From: an uncultured Prevotella sp.
GTDB lineage: Bacteria > Bacteroidota > Bacteroidia > Bacteroidales > Bacteroidaceae
Length of the DNA: 9,473 nt
Reading direction: 5' to 3'
Assembly (NCBI GenBank): GCA_937895845.1
Contig: CALBLK010000048.1
Coordinates: 1 to 9,473, forward strand
In this document: in pieces, positions 1-6,425 of the stretch
How the letters are laid out: each line of letters begins with the position of its first letter
Numbering within the stretch: position 1 is the first letter of the stretch
The notes under the pieces: generated by a model
Told to the model about the DNA's origin: nothing
Database searches by the model: none
What the model saw: only the letters and a program-made list of their open reading frames with translations
Made by a program: the position numbers and the translations under genes

Positions 1-1
1 G

Positions 2-1831
2 GCAGGCGAAAGCAGCATCTCGCTGACACCGCCCGCCATACTCGGCAAGCCCTACAAGCTTCCATTCACCGACAGTTTCGAGGACTCCAAGACATCGCAT
101 TTCTGGTGGGTTGACCGCACCGCCGAAAGCCAGGGGACAGCATTGACGGTAAGTTCGGTGACAGCCGACAACGATGGCGGAGCCATCTACTATATGTTCA
201 AGAGCCCCAACGACAGCATCTGGTTCAGCTCGGGCAAAATATCGCTCGACAAGGCAGAAAAGCCCACGCTCACATTCAGCCACAGCTCATATACGGGTGA
301 AAAGGCATCGGTCACTGTGCAGGTACTTAAAGCCGACGGCACAACCGACAACCTTTTGACCTACGACTACGCCAGCCAAACAGGCGAGAGGCGGTGGACG
401 CAGCAAAGCGTGAGCCTCGAGCCTTACAAGGACGAGCCTTACATCATCGTGCGCTTCTTGGCCACTTCCGAATCGGAAGTGATACCGGTGTATCTGGACA
501 ATGTGAGCATCCGCAACCACATTGACAACGACCTCGCCATTGACCTCACTGCGCCCAAGAGCCAGAAACGAGGCATCTACGGAAAGGTTCGGCTGAACGT
601 TCGCAACGAGGGGTTGCAAACTGCCTCGGGCTACACCGTACGCCTCATGGCCGATGGCAAAGAGATAGAGTCGCAAAAGGTCAACGAAGATTTAGCCTCT
701 TACACGGCAAAGGCATTCGAGTTTAGCTACCGCACGCCAGCAGGCTTCAAGGCCGCTACGGCCCAGCTCACGGCCGAAGTGGTTTACGCCAGCGACCAAG
801 ACACGCGCAACAACGTGAGCAGCGCAACAGTCGACATCGTGCCGTCAACGCTGCCCCAACCTCTCTCGGTAACGGCCACGAAGTCGGGCGACAATGTAAG
901 GCTTGAATGGGTGATGCCGTCCACGCTCACCGAAATCATCACCGAAGACTTCGAAAGTTACACGCCGTGGCGCACGGGCACAATCGGCCCCTGGACAATG
1001 ATAGATGCCGACAACGCCAAGACCGGAGGCTTCTCGGACAACTATCGCTACACGGGCGAGGGACAGCCGTTTGCCTACCTCCTGTTCAATCCCGACAACT
1101 GGATTGAAGGCATAACCGAACAGATGCCATCGTTCAAGCCCCACAGCGGACAGCAATATCTCGCCTCAATGTGGAGCCACGACGACCAGAACAAGCTTGC
1201 CGACAACGACGACTGGCTCGTGTCGCCCGAATTGCCCGGCACGGCGCAGACCATCAGCTTCTGGGTTTCAGACTGGGAGGAGAGCGGTCAGCGGTACGAA
1301 CACACCTTTGAGGTGCTTGTGTCAAAAACCGAACCGTCGCAAACCGCATTCTACAAGCTTGGCGACACCTACACGCAAACAGGTGGGACATGGCATGAAA
1401 TAACGGTCAACCTGCCCGAGGGCGCAAGATATTTCGCCATTCGCAACACGACAAAAGGCGAGAACGCCTCGATGTTCATGATTGACGACATTACTTATTG
1501 CACGGCTGCGCCCACCCTGACAGGCTTCAACATCTACCGTGACGGCCAGAAGTTGCGCACCGTAGCCGCAGAAACGCGCTACTACGACGATGACAGTGCA
1601 GACGGATCGGCACATTCCTATATGGTGACGGCAATGTACGGAACCAACGAGTCCGACCCCGCCACAACCACCGTCACCACAGGCATCAGCGCTGTTGAAA
1701 GCCAAGCAGTCCGATACCAAAAGGTATATACCATTGACGGACGTCTTGTGTCAGACGGCATCAAGGCTGCAAAGGGCGTGCTAAGGCCTGGCGTTTACAT
1801 TGCCGGAGGTAAGAAGATAGTTGTTAAATGA
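2..1831 (+). CDS. Multidomain secreted protein with FN3, jelly-roll and CARDB-like modules and T9SS-type tail (5' partial)
   Basis: The frame is open from the left edge, so the true start lies outside the window; 609 residues are visible. Numbering from the first visible codon, residues 1-20 look like the end of an FN3 domain. A jelly-roll ('choice-of-anchor J'/cleaved-adhesin-like) domain follows at about 23-170, opening with PFTDSFED and closing with VYLDNVSI. A CARDB-like Ig domain spans about 175-280 (DLAIDL, then LNVRNEG). An FN3 domain at about 285-560 is interrupted by a second jelly roll at about 312-499 (EDFESY to MIDDITYC). The end (about 570-609) has the pattern VYTIDGRLV, then PGVYIAGGKKIVVK, typical of T9SS type A sorting tails. 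By family analogy the protein is exported by T9SS and sits on the surface or is released. These modules are adhesive or accessory; any catalytic domain, for example a peptidase, would lie upstream and unseen. A strong hairpin terminator follows. Function is unknown; confidence is high for the CDS and moderate for the domain names. Confidence 0.9.
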   Translation, partial: AGESSISLTPPAILGKPYKLPFTDSFEDSKTSHFWWVDRTAESQGTALTVSSVTADNDGGAIYYMFKSPNDSIWFSSGKISLDKAEKPTLTFSHSSYTGEKASVTVQVLKADGTTDNLLTYDYASQTGERRWTQQSVSLEPYKDEPYIIVRFLATSESEVIPVYLDNVSIRNHIDNDLAIDLTAPKSQKRGIYGKVRLNVRNEGLQTASGYTVRLMADGKEIESQKVNEDLASYTAKAFEFSYRTPAGFKAATAQLTAEVVYASDQDTRNNVSSATVDIVPSTLPQPLSVTATKSGDNVRLEWVMPSTLTEIITEDFESYTPWRTGTIGPWTMIDADNAKTGGFSDNYRYTGEGQPFAYLLFNPDNWIEGITEQMPSFKPHSGQQYLASMWSHDDQNKLADNDDWLVSPELPGTAQTISFWVSDWEESGQRYEHTFEVLVSKTEPSQTAFYKLGDTYTQTGGTWHEITVNLPEGARYFAIRNTTKGENASMFMIDDITYCTAAPTLTGFNIYRDGQKLRTVAAETRYYDDDSADGSAHSYMVTAMYGTNESDPATTTVTTGISAVESQAVRYQKVYTIDGRLVSDGIKAAKGVLRPGVYIAGGKKIVVK

Positions 1832-1884
1832 CAGCGGAAAGCACTTCGCTGAGCTACGCATCTGAAACAAATGGAGCGTACAGT

Positions 1885-1924
1885 AAAAGCCAGGGGTTGC
1901 AGCAATTGCAACCCCTGGCTTTTT
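1885..1924 (+). terminator. Strong rho-independent terminator, probably bidirectional
   Basis: A perfect 16-bp inverted repeat (arms 1885-1900 and 1908-1923) encloses a 7-nt loop. A run of five T (1920-1924) follows on the plus strand. The outer four pairs are A:T, so the minus strand also reads hairpin plus TTTT. It lies 54 nt after the stop codon of the multidomain protein gene and should end that transcript. It can also back up the separate terminator of the converging minus-strand gene. Confidence 0.9.
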
Positions 1925-2017
1925 GATGACCAAAGCATACGCACACCTTCTGCACAAGATTCGACGCAAACCGTTATTCTGTTCAACCCGAACCGGTCTA
2001 ATGACCGATTTGAGTTC

Positions 2018-2052
2018 AAAAAAAGCCACCTCTGGAATACCAGACGTGGCTT
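2018..2052 (-). terminator. Rho-independent terminator of the minus-strand secreted protein gene
   Basis: Read on the minus strand, a 13-bp stem with one G:G mismatch (arms 2040-2052 and 2023-2035) and a 4-nt loop is followed by a run of seven T (plus-strand A at 2018-2024, the last two pairing in the stem). It lies 22 nt beyond the stop codon of the gene ending at 2075. A much weaker 8-bp stem with one mismatch (about 1991-2010) lies just beyond it and is not needed to explain termination. Confidence 0.88.
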
Positions 2053-2074
2053 GACGCGATAGCTATTGCAGGGA

Positions 2075-2857
2075 TTACTTGCGAATCAGCTTCTTGCCTT
2101 CCTTAATGACCAAGCCCTTGGCATTGTCGCCTACACGCAAGCCGCTCATATTGAAAGCGGCAGCTGCGCCATTGGCTTTCACAACCTTGGCCGAAGAGAT
2201 CGAGGTGCTGACACTCTTGTTGGACAGGCGTGCGCCAAAGAATCCTAACTTAGAGCCTGTGCAGAACACATAGTAGGTTTCGCCAGCCACACCGTCAAAC
2301 TCTGCCGTGCCATACAGCTTTTCAGTTACTTTGTAGTCTGCATCCAGCGTTACAGTCCCGCCATTGGTGTCCTGAACAAGCAGCTGTTCCTGCGCCAGGC
2401 ACTCGCCATCAGACTTTTTCACGACGTAGAACGACTTGTTGGCATTAAGGATTATGCCCACAAGCAGTTTGCCCGACTTGGTCGGGGTGACCATGTAGTA
2501 AGTGCCCGACTGCGGAATGTTCTTGCTGGCAGGACTGTAACCTGAGCCGGTGTTGTCTGCACCGTCCTTGGGGTTGTTGCCACCTGAGATATAAACCACA
2601 CGCGACTTCATCTCGCCCTCAATCTCTACGTCTTGGGCGAACACAGCCATGTTGTCACCCGTGCCAATGGACGACTGCTTGTTGTCCCACTTGGCAGCCT
2701 TCTTGATGTCATTTCCCAGCTGCAGTTTCAAGTCACCATCGGTGATTTCCTGCAGGTCAGTGTAGGTTGCACCGCTCTCAAATGTAATCAATCCATCCTG
2801 TGCGTTCATGGACAATGCTGCAAACAGCGCAGCGCTCAACGTAAAAAATTTCTTCAT
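2075..2857 (-). CDS. Small secreted beta-rich protein with T9SS-type tail, function unknown
   Basis: This 260-residue protein starts with a clear signal peptide: a KK n-region, a hydrophobic core, and SMNAQ before DG, with cleavage near residue 20. The mature part is rich in G, T, S, Y and V and looks like a beta-sandwich, with ITFESGATY near its start and YYVFCTGSKLGFFG near its end. The last 30 residues (FNMSGLRV, then KGLVIKEGKKLIRK) match the short Prevotella-style sorting tail, so export through T9SS and surface attachment or release is inferred. No catalytic motif is visible. From memory, similar modules occur at the ends of secreted Prevotella polysaccharide-degrading enzymes, which would make this a free-standing accessory or glycan-binding domain; I cannot test that here. 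It is divergent from the SusC-like gene, sharing its control region and a near-identical leader, and has its own terminator. The start codon is fixed by the signal peptide. Confidence 0.88.
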   Translation of the reverse strand: MKKFFTLSAALFAALSMNAQDGLITFESGATYTDLQEITDGDLKLQLGNDIKKAAKWDNKQSSIGTGDNMAVFAQDVEIEGEMKSRVVYISGGNNPKDGADNTGSGYSPASKNIPQSGTYYMVTPTKSGKLLVGIILNANKSFYVVKKSDGECLAQEQLLVQDTNGGTVTLDADYKVTEKLYGTAEFDGVAGETYYVFCTGSKLGFFGARLSNKSVSTSISSAKVVKANGAAAAFNMSGLRVGDNAKGLVIKEGKKLIRK

Positions 2858-2867
2858 ACTGTTTTGT

Positions 2868-2878
2868 TGTTTTTAGTT
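2868..2878 (-). promoter_or_regulatory. A-rich translation leader of the minus-strand gene
   Basis: On the minus strand AACTAAAAACA ends 10 nt before the ATG at 2857. No Shine-Dalgarno sequence is present, as is usual in Bacteroidetes, where A-rich leaders aid initiation. The same 11-mer occurs at nearly the same distance before the SusC-like gene. Confidence 0.45.
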
Positions 2879-2923
2879 ATTAATAAAGTAGATAAAAAAG
2901 GGGGTTCGCTTGTTTTACAAAGG

Positions 2924-2931
2924 CAAAAGTA
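2924..2931 (-). promoter_or_regulatory. Bacteroidetes -7 box for the minus-strand gene
   Basis: The minus strand reads TACTTTTG, a full match to the Bacteroidetes -7 consensus TAnnTTTG. It would start transcription near 2915-2920 and give a leader of about 60 nt. No clear TTTG is found at the expected -33 distance, so a transcription activator may be needed. Confidence 0.55.
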
Positions 2932-2933
2932 AG

Positions 2934-2966
2934 CATTTATTTAATAAAGAAGAAGAAAAATAAATG
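2934..2966. repeat. 9-bp inverted repeat between the divergent promoters
   Basis: CATTTATTT (2934-2942) and its exact reverse complement AAATAAATG (2958-2966) are separated by 15 nt. The half-site centres are 24 bp apart, a little over two helical turns, so they face roughly the same side of the DNA. The dyad covers the -33 region of the minus-strand promoter and lies upstream of the SusC promoter, a fitting place for a regulator of both genes. The region is very AT-rich, so chance is possible. Confidence 0.4.
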
Positions 2967-2976
2967 TTTTTTAGGG

Positions 2977-2986
2977 CGTTTAAACG
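2977..2986. promoter_or_regulatory. Palindrome CGTTTAAACG near the -33 position of the SusC-like promoter
   Basis: This perfect 10-bp palindrome contains TTTA (2979-2982), the nearest thing to a -33 TTTG for the box at 3006-3013, with a 23-nt gap that is somewhat longer than usual. It may be a weak -33 element, an operator half-site, or chance. Confidence 0.3.
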
Positions 2987-3005
2987 AAAAAAAGAAAATA
3001 TTTAT

Positions 3006-3013
3006 TATTTTTG
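3006..3013 (+). promoter_or_regulatory. Bacteroidetes -7 box for the SusC/SusD operon
   Basis: TATTTTTG matches the consensus TAnnTTTG in full and lies about 100 nt before the SusC-like start codon. Transcription would begin near 3018-3022 and give a leader of about 90 nt. The -33 element is poor (TTTA at 2979-2982), as expected for a locus needing an activator. Confidence 0.6.
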
Positions 3014-3051
3014 CACTATCGCATGAAACGTTGCGAACTAACCTAAGAGCT

Positions 3052-3073
3052 ACTTAAAACAAACTTAAAACAA
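3052..3073 (+). repeat. Tandem 11-bp repeat in the SusC leader
   Basis: ACTTAAAACAA occurs twice head to tail, without mismatch, inside the predicted untranslated leader of the SusC-like gene. It is A-rich and unstructured and could help keep the leader single-stranded or serve as an RNA-binding site. A slippage product without function is equally possible. Confidence 0.6.
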
Positions 3074-3092
3074 AGCTACCACATCATTTAAC

Positions 3093-3103
3093 AACTAAAA
3101 ACA
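3093..3103 (+). promoter_or_regulatory. A-rich translation leader of the SusC-like gene
   Basis: AACTAAAAACA ends 8 nt before the ATG at 3112 and there is no Shine-Dalgarno sequence. The same 11-mer precedes the divergent minus-strand gene, which supports both chosen starts and suggests a common translation-enhancing element. Confidence 0.45.
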
Positions 3104-3111
3104 CCTCATTT

Positions 3112-6100
3112 ATGTCTGTACAAACAAAAAGTTTCAGAAAGGTGCTTATACTGGCTTTCTTCATGATAGCGAGCAGTATTCAAGCCCAGACAGTCAAAGT
3201 GACCGTGAAAGATGCAACCGGAGAGGCCGTCATTGGTGCCAGCGTCCTTGAGAAAGGGACGCGCAACGGGGGTATCACCGACCTGGACGGGCACTTCAAC
3301 ATCAAAGCCTCGGGCAAGAATCCACTTGTAATTTCCTATGTCGGCATGAAGACCAAGACGGTCAGCATCAAGGGCAAGTCATCCATCTCCGTTGTTCTTG
3401 AGGACGACAACACCACGCTCAACGACATTGTTGTGATTGGCTACGGCACCATGAAAAAGAAAGACCTGACCGGCGCTGTGACCTCTGTCAGTTCCAAGCA
3501 GCTGGAGAACATTCCCGTGACCAACGTGACCGAGGCCATGACGGGCAAGCTGGCCGGCGTGAACATCACCACAACGGAGGGTTCTCCCGATGCGGAAGTG
3601 AAAATCCGTGTACGCGGCGGCGGCTCCCTCTCGCAAGACAACTCCCCGCTCTACATCGTTGACGGCTTCCCCGTGTCAAGCATCAGCGATGTGGCCCCGA
3701 GCGACATCCAAAGCATCGACGTGCTGAAAGACGCCTCCTCGACCGCTATCTACGGCGCCAAGGGCGCCAACGGCGTGGTGATTATCACCACCAAGAGCGG
3801 CAAGGAAGGCAAGGTACAGGTCAACGTGGCCGCACAGTATGGCTACCGCAAGGCAGTGGGCGAGGTGAAAGTGCTCAATCCCTACGAATATGTACTCTGG
3901 CAATACGAGCTCAAGCAGGATGGCGAGGGTGGCTACGGCATGTATGACGACCTGGAGATTTACAAGTCGATGAGCGGCACGAACTACCAGGACGAGCTGT
4001 TCGGAAGAACGGGAAACACCAGCCAGGTCAGTGCCAACGTAAGTGGCGGCACAAAGGATACCAAGTACTCGGTGAGCTACTCGCGCAGTGACGAGAAATC
4101 CGTGATGGTTGGCTCGGGCTTCAGCCGTGACAACTTTAACATCAAGCTCAACACCAAGCTCAACAAATGGCTCACTCTCGACGTTAACGACCGCTTCTCT
4201 TACACCAAGATCAAGGGCCTGAAAGGTGGTGCCGACACCCAGGAATCAAGCAAGGCCTACGGCGTGGCCGCACGCGCAGTGGTTGACCGGCCTGTCGATG
4301 TGCTCACCGGCGGAATGATAGACGAGGACACAGGTGACCGCTGGATCAGCGTGATTGACCGCGTGAACGCCACCTACAAGCAACAGACACGTCTTCAGAA
4401 CAACATAAACTCGGCACTGACATGGAGGCCTTTCAAGGGGCTGAGTGCCAGGACAGAGTTTGGCTATGGCTGGCGGCGCAACAACGCCGACCAGGTGTGG
4501 GGCGTTGACAACTCGGCCAACTACAGGTTCGGGCACAACGGACGGCCGGCAGCCTATCTCACACGGCGCGACCAGAAGGAGTGGCGCTGGGTGAATACGC
4601 TGAGCTACGAGGTGAAGAACCTGCTGCTGAAGAGCGACCACCTCAACGTGCTCGCCGGTCACGAGATGTCAAGCTCCTATTACACGGACACCGACATGAC
4701 TTCAGTGGATTTCGATGTGAACGCCACAAACAGCCAGATACTGTCGGCCTTGTCCAACGGAACGGCACTGCCAACCTATACATATATCAGTCTGAAAGAC
4801 AACATGATTTCGTATTTCGGGCGACTGAACTACACGCTGATGGACCGCTACCTGCTCACCTTCACGCTCCGTGCAGACGGATCGAGCCGCTTCACCGACG
4901 GCAACCGCTGGGGGTGGTTCCCGGCACTGGCCCTGGCATGGCGCATCAACGAGGAGCCGTGGATGGAAAGCGCTGCCAGCTGGCTCTCCAACCTGAAGCT
5001 TCGCCTCTCGTATGGCACGGCCGGCAACAACCGTATCAACGCCACATATATGTACACCACCTTTGCTCCCGGAGAGACAAAGGACAAGAGCATCTATTTC
5101 AACGAGACAACGGCCAGCATCCTGAAACACGGTGTAATGATGTCAAACCCCGACCTGAAGTGGGAGACCACCGTCACGCGTAACGTCGGTATTGACTTCG
5201 GCTTCTTCAGCAGCCGCATCAACGGTAGCGTGGACTTCTATTGGAACACCACCAAAGACCTGCTGATGCGCTACACCATTCCAAGCGGCTCTGGCTACTC
5301 CTACCAGTACAGAAACATCGGACAGACCAGCAACAAGGGTGTGGAGCTCCAGGTGAGCGCTGCCATTGTCGACCAGAAGAAATGGGGGCTCGACTTCAAC
5401 TTCAACATTTCCTACAACCGCGGCAAGATTGACAAGTATCCCGGAGGCTCCTCGTGGGAGAGTTCGAGGTGGTATGGCTCGGGCACAGTCAGCCAGAAAG
5501 ACTTTCTTATTGAGGAGGGTGGCCGCTTAGGCGAGGTTTACGGCTATGTCTATGATGGCGTTTACACCACCAAGGACCTGCAATGGAGCGGTTCTGCATG
5601 GGCCATACGCCCGCAGACCGATGCCGACGGCAACGTGATAAAAGATGAGAACGGCAAAGACAAGAAAGTGGCAGCCAACAGCTACGACCTGCTGAAAGGC
5701 TCACTCCAGCCCGGTTCTCCAAAAATCAGGGATGTCAACGGCGACGGCACTATCGACGAGAAAGACAAAGTGCGCCTGGGCAACACCATTCACCCTGTGA
5801 GCGGCGGTTTCGGACTGGGCGGCCGTTTCCTCAAGAACTTCGACTTCAACATTTTCTTCAACTACCAGCTTGGAGGCAAGGTGGTCAACGCAGCAAAGGC
5901 TGCAGCCAGCACCTTCAACGGCTCCGCCTACAACTACAACCTGTCTGACGAGTTCGCGGTGGGCAAACGCTGGAGCAGAATCAACGGGCAGGGCGAGAAC
6001 GTGATGGGGGCAACCTTCGCCAAGAAATACATCGCCGAGAAAGGCGAGCAAGCCTACTATGACTACATCAGCAAGCTGAACGGTGGCAAGAGCATCTACA

Positions 6101-6396
6101 ACCCGGCGACGGTGACCGACCGCCCGCTGCTTGACTGGGACGTTGAGGATGCCTCGTTCCTGCGCCTCCAGACAGTCACCTTGGGCTACACCCTGCCCAA
6201 GAAATGGATGAAGAAAGCCGGACTCACCAATGTCCGGGTGTTTGCCACGGGCTACAACCTGCTGTGCATCACAGGCTACTCTGGCATTGACCCCGAGGTG
6301 GACGCCTGCACAGACACTCCGCTGACACCGGGCATTGACTACGGAACCTACCCCAAGAGCTACTCGGTCATCGGAGGTATCAACGTAACATTCTAA
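3112..6396 (+). CDS. SusC/RagA-family TonB-linked outer-membrane transporter
   Basis: This 1094-residue protein is an outer-membrane beta-barrel that imports glycan fragments with energy from TonB, working with the SusD-like lipoprotein encoded next. In order it shows: a signal peptide (1-26, ending SIQAQ); a carboxypeptidase-regulatory-like Ig domain (about 28-97, with TDLDGHF and ISYVGM); the family hallmark around the TonB box (105-121, DIVVIGYGTMKKKDLTG); a plug domain (about 118-230, with LYIVDGFPV and IYGAKGANGVVIITTKSG); and a long barrel ending in an aromatic residue (INVTF). Residues 874-885 carry the Asp-rich, EF-hand-like loop DVNGDGTIDEKD common in this family, a possible calcium site. 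There is no STN domain between the signal peptide and the Ig domain, so it is not an ECF-sigma signalling transducer. Length is normal for the family. The start is fixed by the signal peptide; the next gene begins 29 nt after the stop. Confidence 0.97.
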   Translation: MSVQTKSFRKVLILAFFMIASSIQAQTVKVTVKDATGEAVIGASVLEKGTRNGGITDLDGHFNIKASGKNPLVISYVGMKTKTVSIKGKSSISVVLEDDNTTLNDIVVIGYGTMKKKDLTGAVTSVSSKQLENIPVTNVTEAMTGKLAGVNITTTEGSPDAEVKIRVRGGGSLSQDNSPLYIVDGFPVSSISDVAPSDIQSIDVLKDASSTAIYGAKGANGVVIITTKSGKEGKVQVNVAAQYGYRKAVGEVKVLNPYEYVLWQYELKQDGEGGYGMYDDLEIYKSMSGTNYQDELFGRTGNTSQVSANVSGGTKDTKYSVSYSRSDEKSVMVGSGFSRDNFNIKLNTKLNKWLTLDVNDRFSYTKIKGLKGGADTQESSKAYGVAARAVVDRPVDVLTGGMIDEDTGDRWISVIDRVNATYKQQTRLQNNINSALTWRPFKGLSARTEFGYGWRRNNADQVWGVDNSANYRFGHNGRPAAYLTRRDQKEWRWVNTLSYEVKNLLLKSDHLNVLAGHEMSSSYYTDTDMTSVDFDVNATNSQILSALSNGTALPTYTYISLKDNMISYFGRLNYTLMDRYLLTFTLRADGSSRFTDGNRWGWFPALALAWRINEEPWMESAASWLSNLKLRLSYGTAGNNRINATYMYTTFAPGETKDKSIYFNETTASILKHGVMMSNPDLKWETTVTRNVGIDFGFFSSRINGSVDFYWNTTKDLLMRYTIPSGSGYSYQYRNIGQTSNKGVELQVSAAIVDQKKWGLDFNFNISYNRGKIDKYPGGSSWESSRWYGSGTVSQKDFLIEEGGRLGEVYGYVYDGVYTTKDLQWSGSAWAIRPQTDADGNVIKDENGKDKKVAANSYDLLKGSLQPGSPKIRDVNGDGTIDEKDKVRLGNTIHPVSGGFGLGGRFLKNFDFNIFFNYQLGGKVVNAAKAAASTFNGSAYNYNLSDEFAVGKRWSRINGQGENVMGATFAKKYIAEKGEQAYYDYISKLNGGKSIYNPATVTDRPLLDWDVEDASFLRLQTVTLGYTLPKKWMKKAGLTNVRVFATGYNLLCITGYSGIDPEVDACTDTPLTPGIDYGTYPKSYSVIGGINVTF

Positions 6397-6425
6397 TCTT
6401 TACCTTATATAACATAACAGAAACG

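Noticed and set aside
1991..2010. An 8-bp stem with one mismatch beyond the minus-strand terminator
   Set aside because: It lacks a T-run and lies downstream of a better terminator, so it is probably chance.
1871..2062. A short plus-strand frame across the two terminators
   Set aside because: It is built from the hairpin sequences themselves and has no leader or promoter of its own.
3019..3036. A 5-bp stem (TCGCA/TGCGA) with an 8-nt loop at the predicted start of the SusC transcript
   Set aside because: It is too short to be called a regulatory RNA structure, and no riboswitch-like fold is visible around it.
4581..5183. A 200-codon plus-strand frame overlapping the SusC-like gene
   Set aside because: It is out of frame within the barrel region of a complete transporter and its translation is rich in His, Arg and Pro, typical of a shadow frame.
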